This document shows, piece after piece, positions 35,605-45,012 of a stretch of DNA of 64,000 nucleotides (position 1 is the first letter of the stretch; each line of letters begins with the position of its first letter). The stretch lies in NCBI RefSeq assembly GCF_022568815.1, contig NZ_JAKZHX010000016.1, positions 78,767-142,766 of the forward strand, written 5' to 3'. Source of the DNA: Undibacterium paludis. Lineage in GTDB: Bacteria; Pseudomonadota; Gammaproteobacteria; Burkholderiales; Burkholderiaceae_D. The position numbers and the translations under genes are program-made. The notes below the pieces were generated by a model. The model did not search any database, had not been told where the DNA came from, and was given only the letters and a program-made list of their open reading frames with translations.

Positions 35605-37366
35605 AGATACCGGCAATACCGAGTTGAGTGCCCACTTTTTTGCAACCTATGCTGGCAACCAGGGCGTCCATCTCATTTTGCGGGCGCGGCCGCATGACCC
35701 AGGGCTGCCCCTGATGATTGTCGAGGGTGCCAGCAATCAGGGCCAGTTGCGGATGCCAGGGCTGACCTGTATAGACGAGATGACCGCTGATTTTCAGTAA
35801 CTGCTGTATGCCGCGCAATGATGTCAGCACGAGCGCATTGTCGCTGAACAATTCATACAGTCCAGAGACGATGATGATGTCGTAGCTACCGTCGTCTTCA
35901 CGATAGCTGGTATTGGCAAAGGCGTCCCGGCATTGATAGCTGATGCTGTTCTTTAATTGCAGGCGCCCAGCCAGTTCACGCGCCTGGTCAAGATTATGTT
36001 GCTCGTAATCGCGCAGGCAGATTTCTATGTCGCGACTCTGGAAGCGCTTGATGGTTTCCAGCACATAACGTCCTCCACCGGCGGCAATATCCAGTATGCG
36101 CAAAGGCTGGTCTGCCGGATGTTGCTGTATCAGATCAGAAAGAAGCTGTTGCATTTGCATCTTGCGCTGACGTATGCCGCGCCAGCCTATCGCATCGAGA
36201 TAACCGCGATCTATCATGCCACCTATGCCCAGCCGTCCACCCGCCTGGTTGCGGTAAACATAGTCCAGCGAAGCCCCTGAATCAAAGCCATGCTCCAGAC
36301 CGATGGTCATGCCATTGCTGAGTTTGCCCAGACGGCCAAGCATGAATTTCTGCAAGCCATAGAAAGCACCCTCTACGGCACCGACCAGCTTGCCCTGCTG
36401 CAATGCCTGATATTGTGCAGCACTCTTGCTCTCGGTATCCGCCTTGAAGTAGTGCTGCAATGGCGGCAAGTCTCTGGCAAAGCATTCCGCGATAAAATCC
36501 CTGGCCGCCTGTATCGCCTGCCGCGACTGGGCGTCACTCTCATAAAAAATCGCGTGATGGCAATTGTCTATCAAGACATACCGCTTGAGGCTGGATGAGA
36601 TATTTTCAAAGAACTGTTTTTGTGGCCCCTGCTTGACGACATAGTCCTTGTCGGCCACCAGCATCAAAATCGGTGCATCTATTGCCTGCGCATCCTGCAC
36701 CACGCGTCTGGCAGTGTCAGCCAGGTCCAGCAGGACACGGGCAGAGATATTTTTGGTGATCAGCGGGTCTGCATCATAGGCTTGCGCCTGTTCGGCAGAA
36801 TGCGTGAGCATGGACGAGCGTATGTAGCTGGTGACAAACAGGTCAGGTTTGAAACAGGTGGCAAGGCGCAAAGCGGGCTTGGCCAGGGGCACATACAGGT
36901 TGATATCAAATGCCGCAGCCGCCATGACCACACCACGCACACGTGGTGCATAGTCATGTAGCCAGGTAGCGGCAATCACAGCGCCGACGCTGTTGGCAAC
37001 GATGAGCATGTTTTCTGTGGCGATGCCGTGAGTGTGTTGCAGGTGTCTGATGAAAGTATCAAAATCCCTCACCATGGTTTGAAAATCAGGCGCATCGCCG
37101 CGTTCACCAGGTGAATGACCGTGGCCCCGCGCATCCCAGGCAAAAGCCCAGTCATTGGCAAAACCAAATTGTTCAACCAGGGGCTGAATGCGGCCAGAGT
37201 GCTCATGGCCACGATGCAGGAACACCAGGGCTTTTTGTTGCGCTCCTGGCTGTATCGCCAGTGGCTGCCAGATGCGGTAAAACAAACGTGTCTTGTCATG
37301 GCTGTCAAAGCCAGATTCACTGCACAACCACTTTGTCTGTAAATCTTTTGTCATGCTCTCATCCAT
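35552..37366 (-). CDS. Alpha/beta hydrolase-methyltransferase fusion, YnbC-like
   Basis: This 604-residue protein has two enzymes in one chain. Residues about 25-320 are an alpha/beta hydrolase: HRGHEHSGR, the WDARGHGHS loop, a nucleophile in VANSVGAVIAA, an acid in LVADKDYVVK and His in NCHHAIFYES. Residues about 370-600 are a class I methyltransferase with motif I ILDIAAGGGRYV. The combination is that of E. coli YnbC. A role in lipid headgroup or acyl remodelling is inferred from neighbours. ATG codons at 37366 and 37354 are both possible; the second has GGATGAG before it. It lies 21 bp after the cytidylyltransferase gene. Confidence 0.9.
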   Translation of the reverse strand: MDESMTKDLQTKWLCSESGFDSHDKTRLFYRIWQPLAIQPGAQQKALVFLHRGHEHSGRIQPLVEQFGFANDWAFAWDARGHGHSPGERGDAPDFQTMVRDFDTFIRHLQHTHGIATENMLIVANSVGAVIAATWLHDYAPRVRGVVMAAAAFDINLYVPLAKPALRLATCFKPDLFVTSYIRSSMLTHSAEQAQAYDADPLITKNISARVLLDLADTARRVVQDAQAIDAPILMLVADKDYVVKQGPQKQFFENISSSLKRYVLIDNCHHAIFYESDAQSRQAIQAARDFIAECFARDLPPLQHYFKADTESKSAAQYQALQQGKLVGAVEGAFYGLQKFMLGRLGKLSNGMTIGLEHGFDSGASLDYVYRNQAGGRLGIGGMIDRGYLDAIGWRGIRQRKMQMQQLLSDLIQQHPADQPLRILDIAAGGGRYVLETIKRFQSRDIEICLRDYEQHNLDQARELAGRLQLKNSISYQCRDAFANTSYREDDGSYDIIIVSGLYELFSDNALVLTSLRGIQQLLKISGHLVYTGQPWHPQLALIAGTLDNHQGQPWVMRPRPQNEMDALVASIGCKKVGTQLGIAGIFTVSVAQRDAAMPVLYD

Positions 37367-37387
37367 AGTTCAAATGACTGGTCCAAC

Positions 37388-38269
37388 TTAAAACAATAAG
37401 CCAAGGTAGAGTAAGGGGGCAGTCAATACCAGGCTGTCCACCCTGTCCAGAATGCCGCCATGTCCCGGTATCAATTCAGAAAAATCCTTGATATTCAGAT
37501 AGCGCTTGGCAGCAGAAAAAATCAGGTCACCGGTAAAACCGCCGACTGACAGAATCAGGCCCATCATCAGCAGGGTTTTAACCCCGGCCAACCCCAGATA
37601 CAAGCCCAGTGTCGTTGACACCATCATGGAAATCACCATGCCGCCAATCAGGCCCTGCCAGGTCTTGTTCGGGCTGATACGGGGTGCGATAGTTTGTTTG
37701 CCAAACGTCTTGCCACTGACAAACTGGCCTATGTCATTGAGCGCCGTGACGACACAAAGATAGAAAAACCAGGCCAGCCTGACTTCATTTGAAAATGGCA
37801 GGTTCATGATATTGAGCATAAAACTGAGGCCATAACAAAGGAAGAGGAAAAGCAGTAGCAACAACTGATTGCGCTGCCGCCAGATGGAGAATTGCAGCGC
37901 CTGTACCACCAATAACACCGGCAAGATCAATTCTGGTTCAAGCCCGCCCCAATAAGGCAGGGCAAACTGCAACAAGATGAAGGCAGCGCAAGGTACAAAA
38001 AATTGCCAGCGGGGGCCAACATAATGCAGCGACAACTCGCGCACTGCCAGCACTACGATCAACAATGCCATCAGGGCCGGGCCAAGCGGATAGATGAACA
38101 GACTGAAGCTGACGATGGGAAAAATACGCCACCAGGCATTGACTTGCTTGCGTAACTGGCTCTCCGGCGAACTATGTCTGACAACCGTAAAGCTCGCGCA
38201 CGCCAGCAAGAGATACAGCATGGCCATGGCAGCCAGGGTTGAGTTACCTAAAAGAAATTCTGAAAACAC
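37388..38269 (-). CDS. CDP-diglyceride synthase, YnbB-like
   Basis: The 293-residue membrane protein belongs to the CdsA family of phosphatidate cytidylyltransferases. It has eight or so membrane helices and the signature SAAKRYLNIKDFSELIPGHGGILDRVDS. The enzyme makes CDP-diacylglycerol from phosphatidate and CTP, the donor needed by the CDP-alcohol transferase encoded nearby. Essential CdsA is normally next to uppS and dxr; here the neighbours are ynb-like, so this is the accessory copy. It is first in a two-gene minus-strand transcript with the hydrolase-methyltransferase. Confidence 0.92.
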   Translation of the reverse strand: MFSEFLLGNSTLAAMAMLYLLLACASFTVVRHSSPESQLRKQVNAWWRIFPIVSFSLFIYPLGPALMALLIVVLAVRELSLHYVGPRWQFFVPCAAFILLQFALPYWGGLEPELILPVLLVVQALQFSIWRQRNQLLLLLFLFLCYGLSFMLNIMNLPFSNEVRLAWFFYLCVVTALNDIGQFVSGKTFGKQTIAPRISPNKTWQGLIGGMVISMMVSTTLGLYLGLAGVKTLLMMGLILSVGGFTGDLIFSAAKRYLNIKDFSELIPGHGGILDRVDSLVLTAPLLYLGLLF

Positions 38270-38382
38270 GCTTCAACCTGCGAGGCAACAAAGATATACA
38301 AGTGTACACTGAAGACATGAACGACTTACTTTTTTAACATTTGGATACAGCTGCCGCCGTCTTTGTGCCCCTCTGCAGTCTG

Positions 38383-38426
38383 GCCAAATAAAAAAGGCCG
38401 CTACGAGAGCGACCTTTTTATTTGGC
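38383..38426 (-). terminator. Rho-independent terminator
   Basis: GCCAAATAAAAA (38384-38394 region) pairs with TTTTTATTTGGC ending at 38426 around an inner GGCCGCT/AGCGACC stem. It lies ten bases past the stop of the minus-strand GGDEF gene. Confidence 0.85.
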
Positions 38427-38435
38427 ATGGACAGG

Positions 38436-40082
38436 TCATGCCTGACTGATACAATTGCGTCCTTTTTGCTTTGACGCATACATGGCGGCATCAGCAACAT
38501 CAAACAGTTCATCTGCATCAAGACTCGCTTCCAGGTCGGCAACTCCACCGGAAAAACTGACCGCAAAATGCCCGCCACCCTCACTGTGCTGCTGGATTTT
38601 TGCAAAGGCAACCCTGACCTGATCCAGCACACGTGCTGCCACAGAAGCTGTGGTATCAGGGAAGATCACGGCGAATTCTTCACCGCCATAACGACCGACG
38701 ATGTCACTGCGGCGCAGGCGTTGTCGCAGCAGGCGCGCCAGCGTACGCAAGACCTGGTCACCCGCCGGATGACCATAGGTATCGTTGATCATCTTAAAAT
38801 TATCCAGGTCTATCATTGCCAGCGCCAGTGGTGCACCGTTGCGACCGGCCTGGGAAATCTCGGAAGCCAGTTGTTCCTTGATGGCGGTATGGTTATACAG
38901 TCCAGTCAAACCATCGCGCATGATCAAGGCGCGCAGTGAACGATAACGCTCTGCCCTGCTGGAGATAGAAGACTTCAGGTATTCCGGCGATACCGGCTTG
39001 GTGATGAAGTCATCTGCTCCGGCCTTGACCGCATCAAGCTGCTTGCTCATGTCGGATTCGCTGGACAGAAACACGATGGGGACGTCCACATACGAATTGT
39101 CCTGCCTGATGATGCGTGATAATTCCACGCCACTACATACCGGCATATAAACATCCATCAAGACAATTTCTGGCCTGAAATCGGTCATCACGGTCAATAT
39201 CTGGGTAGGATCATTGAGCAGATACACATTCATGCCGGCGTCACGCAACACCGCACCATAGAACTTGGATGTGACGGCGTCATCGTCAATAATCAGTACG
39301 CGGAAACCCTGGTCTTCATGATTTTGCAAAATCGCTTCTATACGTTCAGTCAGGGCGACGACATCGACAGGCTTGGTGAAATAGCCATCACCACTGGAAC
39401 GTACTGCAAGCAGGCGCGAGTCAAAACTGTTTGAATGCGACACAAATACCGTTGGTATGCGGAAACGCTCGATCTGCTTGATGCGCCCTATTTCTTCTGC
39501 GCCCGCCACCTTGCCTTCAGGAAAGCTCAGTTCTATCACGATCACATGCGGCCTGCGGCGGGCAACTGCCGTCGCCAGGGTGCCCAGGTGGTTCATCCTG
39601 ACCACTTCATAACCGAAGTGTTCCAGTTGTACCGTGATTTCCTGATTTTGTGCTTCATCCTGGTCTACCAGGTAAATCAGTTGCGGCGTGCCGACATCTT
39701 TTTCTTCCTCTTGCACGCTATCGGCCACACCATTGACGGGTTTGGTGTCGTACTTGAGTGCGTAATCGAAATAGCTGTTGACCTCCTGCGAATAGGCTTG
39801 CAGCTCTTCGTTTGTCCAGGGTGCGCCCTCAAGATGCGGCTTCAGTATTGCTTCAAAGGCCCTGGCCTGATTGCCTATTTCTGCGAAACCAAAGGTGCCG
39901 GCGGACCCCGCCATGGTATGCAGGTGGCGGTGCATGACGACCATCGCATCCTTGTTGTCCGGGCGCTCTACTATCTGCTGCAAAGTTTGTGTGATCTCGG
40001 CTATCTTGGACGGTAGTTTTTGTATAAATACAGCTTCAAGAGCACGCAGTTTTTCTTGCAGGCTATCAATTTTTTCAGCCAT
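38436..40082 (-). CDS. Hpt-REC-REC-GGDEF diguanylate cyclase
   Basis: The 548-residue protein starts with an Hpt domain with phosphorylatable His55 (HTMAGSAGTFG). Then come two receivers and a GGDEF domain. Receiver 1 (about 130-245) has Glu in place of the acceptor Asp (VIVIELSFPEGK), which might mimic a permanently phosphorylated state. Receiver 2 (about 255-375) is complete (IIDDD, VLMDVYMP, ITKPV). GGDEF has an intact RYGGEEF with an RRSD inhibitory site five residues before, so it should make c-di-GMP. Its ATG directly follows the stop of the single receiver gene (TAA-ATG), so they are co-translated. Confidence 0.93.
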   Translation of the reverse strand: MAEKIDSLQEKLRALEAVFIQKLPSKIAEITQTLQQIVERPDNKDAMVVMHRHLHTMAGSAGTFGFAEIGNQARAFEAILKPHLEGAPWTNEELQAYSQEVNSYFDYALKYDTKPVNGVADSVQEEEKDVGTPQLIYLVDQDEAQNQEITVQLEHFGYEVVRMNHLGTLATAVARRRPHVIVIELSFPEGKVAGAEEIGRIKQIERFRIPTVFVSHSNSFDSRLLAVRSSGDGYFTKPVDVVALTERIEAILQNHEDQGFRVLIIDDDAVTSKFYGAVLRDAGMNVYLLNDPTQILTVMTDFRPEIVLMDVYMPVCSGVELSRIIRQDNSYVDVPIVFLSSESDMSKQLDAVKAGADDFITKPVSPEYLKSSISSRAERYRSLRALIMRDGLTGLYNHTAIKEQLASEISQAGRNGAPLALAMIDLDNFKMINDTYGHPAGDQVLRTLARLLRQRLRRSDIVGRYGGEEFAVIFPDTTASVAARVLDQVRVAFAKIQQHSEGGGHFAVSFSGGVADLEASLDADELFDVADAAMYASKQKGRNCISQA

Positions 40083-40475
40083 TTAGGGCTTCTCCTGCCA
40101 TAAACTCCTCACCTGAGTCGACAGCTCCATGGGATCAAAGGGCTTGGCAATCACACCTATTGCCCCCAGAGACTTGTAGAACTCCATTTCTGTGGACTGC
40201 ACCTTGGCAGTCATGAAGATGACGGGCGTATTTTGTGTGCCTGGTATTTTGCGTAATTCTGCCAGAGTGGTAGGGCCGTCCATATTGGGCATCATGACGT
40301 CAAGAAGCAACAGGTCAGGGACAAAGCCGCCATTGACCTCGGCGATTGCCTGCGCCCCGGAAACACAAGTCTTCAAGGTAAATCCACCCACCACTTCCAA
40401 AGCAATCTGAGCTACGGTTTGTATATCGGCATCGTCTTCGACATAAAGTATGCTGGCGAGCGTTGCAGAAGTCAT
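40083..40475 (-). CDS. Single-domain (CheY-like) response regulator
   Basis: This 130-residue receiver has all key residues: YVEDDADI, LLLLDVMMPNMDG (acceptor Asp), IFMTAK and VIAKPFDP. It has no output domain. It is the first gene of a two-gene unit with the Hpt-REC-REC-GGDEF protein; the genes touch without a gap. The Hpt domain next door is a natural partner for passing phosphate to or from it. Confidence 0.93.
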   Translation of the reverse strand: MTSATLASILYVEDDADIQTVAQIALEVVGGFTLKTCVSGAQAIAEVNGGFVPDLLLLDVMMPNMDGPTTLAELRKIPGTQNTPVIFMTAKVQSTEMEFYKSLGAIGVIAKPFDPMELSTQVRSLWQEKP

Positions 40476-41006
40476 TACTACTCCTTATTGCAATTGGAAA
40501 AACATAAGGTTCAGGATAAATCAAGATTACCCACAAAACAACAATAATCCTGTTATCAGTATTGATAATCAGAAAGTCGTGGGGATTTTTGCAGTCACTT
40601 ATTTCCAATAAGAAACAAATTCGTGTCCACCTGAATTCCCTCTCTTGCAAATTGCTCATCTGGCAAGGCCAGCAAAAGCAAGCTTCTCCCATGTCATGTC
40701 ATATAGACGCCTGACGTCTGAACAAATCTGACATGCCTGTCCGCTTCAGTGTCCGCGTGCGCGCCCCCAAGTCCGCAAGTGTCAATCAACACATAATGAT
40801 TTCCAATTTGACAATTATAATTTATATACTACATTGGATTGACCGCAATGCTATTTTGAAAACATTTCTCGACCTGCGATGTATGTAGCACCTTTGTCAG
40901 GCCAGTATTTTTCGAGCGAGCGCTGCGACAGCCAGTCATCTGCATACCACCTTTTCAATCGTCTCTCTTTAGCGCGTCTCTTTAACAACTGGAGTGAACA
41001 AATCAA
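40476..41006. other. 531-bp intergenic region
   Basis: This gap lies between the divergent receiver gene and the 1302-residue protein. A TTGACA at 40808 with AT-rich sequence after it (TATACT at 40825) suggests a promoter region for the large gene, but the spacing is too short to call. No coding frame, RNA gene or long repeat is seen. Confidence 0.4.
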
Positions 41007-44000
41007 ATGAATCTGCAAAATCCCTCTACCAATCTGGCCTATAACAGGCTCGCTCTGCTTTTTACCAATACTGCCTCCGGACAGCCTGTGTGCGGCCTGG
41101 AAGTATTGTTGACAGCGCATTTGCCAAACAATATTACGATCCCGTTTGGCAAGCTGGTGTCAGACCATACAGGCTATGCATGTTTCGACCTGACGCATGC
41201 AGAAAGCAGTTTGCACTCCTTGATTGATCAACATTTGCGCCTACATGGTTCAGGCCCTTTTGATGACACGCAGAAACCGACAAGCGGCACGGATGTCCCA
41301 CGAATTGCCGCAGCAACTGTACCGCCGGCCTCAGCGCCGGGCAATTTCAGCATCATTGCCAATCTGAGGACGCTGCCTGAACAAAAAATCGACATCCTGA
41401 AACATGGCTTTGGCCTGGTCAGGGATGCCCTGCTGGCAGACATACGGCTCAACAATAGTGAGCTGGCATCCGCACAAAAGGGGAACGGCCTGGTTTCCAT
41501 ACAAAGACCCAGCCTGACCGACTGGGTCATCTCGCCTAGTTCTTTTTCCATCAACCCGGCCTTTTTCATCGGACAGGATCAGTGTGAAAACCTGTACCCC
41601 GCCAACTTTGCGACCCAGGAATTCCGCTTCCATCAGATTTTGCGCGATGGCAGCAAGAACAATCTCGACCACAAAAATCCTGTCATGCACGGCTGGTCAC
41701 TCGAATACCAGAGTACATGGGAACCGCTCGGACATACCCTCGGCAAGCTGGTCTACACCCTGCCGCTGGCGCCGGGTGAAATTACCAATATCTCCATCGT
41801 GGACTGGTCCAGGAAGTCAGTTGATTCGCGCTTTGACGACCTCAGCGTCGCCGAGCAACTGATGCACAATACACACCGCGACCGCAGCATTTCTGAAACG
41901 GTTGAAGCCGCCCTCGAAGAATGGCAACGCGGCGGCAGTGTCATGGGGGGCGTAGGCGGGTCGCTGGGTTATGGCGCAGGCGCCATGTCCATGGGAGCAT
42001 CAGCTGCGATAGGTGGCGGCTATTCCACCAGTTCCGGTGACCGCAATGTCACCGCATCCACAGTGCAACAACTGTCTGACGGTTTTTCGCAAGCCAGCTC
42101 AGCTTTTCGCGAATTGCGCAGCACGGTCGTCGTCCAGTCGGCACAGCAGGAACACGCAGAAGCAAAAACACGCGTAGTCGCCAATTACAACCATGCCCAC
42201 TCGCTGACGATACTGTATTACGAGGTACTGCACCACTATAAGGTGACCACAGAATTCCTGCGGACCCGGCGCTGCCTGCTGGTCAATTACTCTGGTCGCA
42301 TGGTCGATTTCAACGATGACAAGTCGGTCGAAAAATTCCAGACCATACTGAAAAAAGTCTTGCTCGACAAAACCCTGTTGCCCGGCTTTGAACTGATCAG
42401 CAAGCTGCTGTTTTACAAAGGGACAATGGTTGCGGCGCAATTACCGTCTGACTATAAATTCAATATGTTCCAGATCCGCATCAAGACGGGGGACGACGGC
42501 ACGGACAGCGATGTTTCAACGGCACTGTACCTGAAAAACAATACCCAGGTTGACTTGTTCTTCAATGAGTCTGGCGACAGCGACAAGCGTATCCTGGATC
42601 GCTCTGGCTACAATGATTTTGAGCAGGGTGATGACGACTCCTATTTGTTGACCCCCAAAACTCCGATCAGGTGGGGTGACATCAAGGAATTGATCATCAA
42701 GCTCGATGGCGGCGGCAACTGGCGTCTTGCCCACGTCACACTCACCGGCATAGCTGCTGAAGGGGATTTTGTGCTGTATGATGCAGCCCGCTCGGACTTG
42801 CTGTCCAACAGTTCTCTGTCACTGACGACCAAGGCAGCGCCTGACTCTATCGTACAGACTCCGGACGACAAATTATCTGAAGCCGAAAAACTGAAGATAT
42901 TCAAGCTCAAGAAGCACTTGCTGGCTGACAGCCTGCATTACAACCGCGCCATCTGGCTATTGGAAGACCCGAATGAACGCGCTATCCGTTTTGCAGCCAC
43001 GCAGTTTGGCGGCAAGGCCCTGCTTGACCTGATCGACAACCGCCCGATTGATGTGCTGGGCGATTTTGTCGCATTCCCTTCCAATGACGAACTCCTGCCC
43101 ATCCCCTTGTTTGAAAGTGGCAAGTCAGAAAAACTGATGACCCTGCCTACCCGTGGCGTGTTTGCCGAAGCCAAGCTAGGTCATTGCAGCGCCAGCGAGA
43201 TCATCGACAACACCCGCTTCTGGGATTGGCAGACCTCACCCATACCAGAGAAAGCCCCACCCATCGCCCCAGCCAGCACAGACTCGCGCAACGACGACAA
43301 GAACCTCACACCGGCACAAATGCCCAGTGCCATTGTCAATATCGTCAGCCCCAGCCCGGCCCCTGACCCAACTGCCATGGCGGGTGCGCTGGGCTTGCTG
43401 GGCAAATCCGACATTTTCCGCAACATGTCCATGAGCAAGGAAGTCAGCGACCTGCTCGGCAAACTGGCCAGCAATTCCATCAGTATGGCAGAAGCCGGCA
43501 AGAAAGCGCGCGACATCTCAGGCGGTGGTTCAACCGGCACCGGTGGCGGTAGCGACAGTAGCGGTGGTGGTGGCAGTAGTGGCGGAGGCAACGGTAGTAT
43601 AGGCAAACCCGGTAGCAATGCCGGTGGACCGCAGCAACTGATGGACTGGAGCAATGCCATCAAGAACTCTGGCCTGTCGGCAGAACAAAAGGCCAAGCTG
43701 ACTGAAGCCCTGGTCGATAATCTCAGTAACGGCAACACCACCAATAACAGCCTGTACAACTTCCATGTCACACCGGCCGTACCATTCATCAAACAGCCTT
43801 CATCCGATACCTGCTGGGCTGCTACGGCCACAATGCTGCGCTCATGGAAAGAAGGCAAGGCGCTCAGCATCACCGAAGTCATGGACAAAGCCGGGCCAAG
43901 CTACCGTGCCCTGTTCGATGCGGGCCAGGGACTGGAATCAGAACAGATGCCAGTTTTTTTTGAAAATCTGGGTATGGGCTATGCGGCACCAGCCAATTAC

Positions 44001-44915
44001 ACTATCGATTTTTATGCCAATCTGCTGAAAACCTATGGTCCGTTATGGCTGACACTGGACGATGACCAGGCACCGAATGCCATCGCGCCACATGCCTTTA
44101 TCCTGGTCGGTATCAAAGGCGATGGAAGTGCTGACAAGACACAATTCATCCTGATGGACCCGGCTGCTGCCGGTGAAGCAGAATACCCGTTCACCGAGTT
44201 CCTGCAAAAATTTGAAGAAATGGCGAGTCAGGCCGATCCGAACAAACCGCTGTTCCTGCAGATTGCCTATAACCTCAAATCGCAATCAGTCGGCGCGCCC
44301 AAACCCTACGACAGAAACGCTGCTGTCATCTATGCACAAACCTATTTCAATCGTACCTGTAGCGACAATTATCTGTTCAGTCAGACCGATGCATTCTATT
44401 TTGCCGATCCGGCGGCGGCCGCGGTTCCGAATGAAAATGACTGCACCCACTTTGTCAGTTGCTGTATTGGACAGCCGCCCAAAGACAACATGAACCAGAT
44501 CAGCGGCGGCGGCCTGTTCCTTGACCCTGCCGGTTTCTTCAAGGGCAAGACGCCAGAACCTTATGGCATGACCATACCCAACGTCCTGCTCAGGTATTTG
44601 AAGCTGACGAATAAAATCAAATTCCTCAATGACCAGGGTGGCCTGCAAGATGACCTGTTTTATCACCAGACCAGCAACCAGGCGAATGTAAATGTGCCCT
44701 TCCCTGACTTACAGGGCGATATCATCTTCTATACCAATGACAATCAATTCATCAAACCGGCACAGGCCATTGATTTCCATCATGCCGCAGTGATCGTCGG
44801 TATCGATAATGCCACCCAAAGTAAACAGATATCCTGCCACACATCGAATCGTTTCAATAAACCGGCCGACAATGTCGCTTATTCATATTTTGTATATGCC
44901 AGGATTATCAAATAA
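41007..44915 (+). CDS. Large protein with two cysteine peptidase/amidase modules
   Basis: The 1302-residue protein has no signal peptide. Residues 1-90 look like a small beta-rich domain; about 190-800 form a region I do not recognise, with a Gly/Ala-rich patch near 308-345. A Ser/Gly linker (about 838-870) leads to a papain-like peptidase related to C39/C70: Gln930 and Cys936 in FIKQPSSDTCWAATATML, His1029 in HAFILVG, Asp1051 in ILMDP. Last comes an Amidase_6 or NlpC/P60-like module: YDRNAAVIYAQTYF, Cys1146 in NDCTHFVSCC and His1259 in DFHHAAVIVG. It might be a toxin, a cell-wall hydrolase or a self-processing protein. There are no close partner genes, and a terminator follows. Confidence 0.8.
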   Translation: MNLQNPSTNLAYNRLALLFTNTASGQPVCGLEVLLTAHLPNNITIPFGKLVSDHTGYACFDLTHAESSLHSLIDQHLRLHGSGPFDDTQKPTSGTDVPRIAAATVPPASAPGNFSIIANLRTLPEQKIDILKHGFGLVRDALLADIRLNNSELASAQKGNGLVSIQRPSLTDWVISPSSFSINPAFFIGQDQCENLYPANFATQEFRFHQILRDGSKNNLDHKNPVMHGWSLEYQSTWEPLGHTLGKLVYTLPLAPGEITNISIVDWSRKSVDSRFDDLSVAEQLMHNTHRDRSISETVEAALEEWQRGGSVMGGVGGSLGYGAGAMSMGASAAIGGGYSTSSGDRNVTASTVQQLSDGFSQASSAFRELRSTVVVQSAQQEHAEAKTRVVANYNHAHSLTILYYEVLHHYKVTTEFLRTRRCLLVNYSGRMVDFNDDKSVEKFQTILKKVLLDKTLLPGFELISKLLFYKGTMVAAQLPSDYKFNMFQIRIKTGDDGTDSDVSTALYLKNNTQVDLFFNESGDSDKRILDRSGYNDFEQGDDDSYLLTPKTPIRWGDIKELIIKLDGGGNWRLAHVTLTGIAAEGDFVLYDAARSDLLSNSSLSLTTKAAPDSIVQTPDDKLSEAEKLKIFKLKKHLLADSLHYNRAIWLLEDPNERAIRFAATQFGGKALLDLIDNRPIDVLGDFVAFPSNDELLPIPLFESGKSEKLMTLPTRGVFAEAKLGHCSASEIIDNTRFWDWQTSPIPEKAPPIAPASTDSRNDDKNLTPAQMPSAIVNIVSPSPAPDPTAMAGALGLLGKSDIFRNMSMSKEVSDLLGKLASNSISMAEAGKKARDISGGGSTGTGGGSDSSGGGGSSGGGNGSIGKPGSNAGGPQQLMDWSNAIKNSGLSAEQKAKLTEALVDNLSNGNTTNNSLYNFHVTPAVPFIKQPSSDTCWAATATMLRSWKEGKALSITEVMDKAGPSYRALFDAGQGLESEQMPVFFENLGMGYAAPANYTIDFYANLLKTYGPLWLTLDDDQAPNAIAPHAFILVGIKGDGSADKTQFILMDPAAAGEAEYPFTEFLQKFEEMASQADPNKPLFLQIAYNLKSQSVGAPKPYDRNAAVIYAQTYFNRTCSDNYLFSQTDAFYFADPAAAAVPNENDCTHFVSCCIGQPPKDNMNQISGGGLFLDPAGFFKGKTPEPYGMTIPNVLLRYLKLTNKIKFLNDQGGLQDDLFYHQTSNQANVNVPFPDLQGDIIFYTNDNQFIKPAQAIDFHHAAVIVGIDNATQSKQISCHTSNRFNKPADNVAYSYFVYARIIK

Positions 44916-44952
44916 TTGTCACTGAAGCCTGTGAAATGACATAGTGAAGACA

Positions 44953-44991
44953 CGGCCAGGCCAGCACTTGCTGACCTGGCCGAATTCTTTT
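44953..44991 (+). terminator. Terminator after the large peptidase gene
   Basis: CGGCCAGG (44953-44960) pairs with CCTGGCCG (44975-44982), extended inside by CAGC/GCTG, and is followed by AATTCTTTT. It separates two convergent genes. Confidence 0.75.
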
Positions 44992-45012
44992 ACGGCGAAA
45001 CACCTGTCTCGA

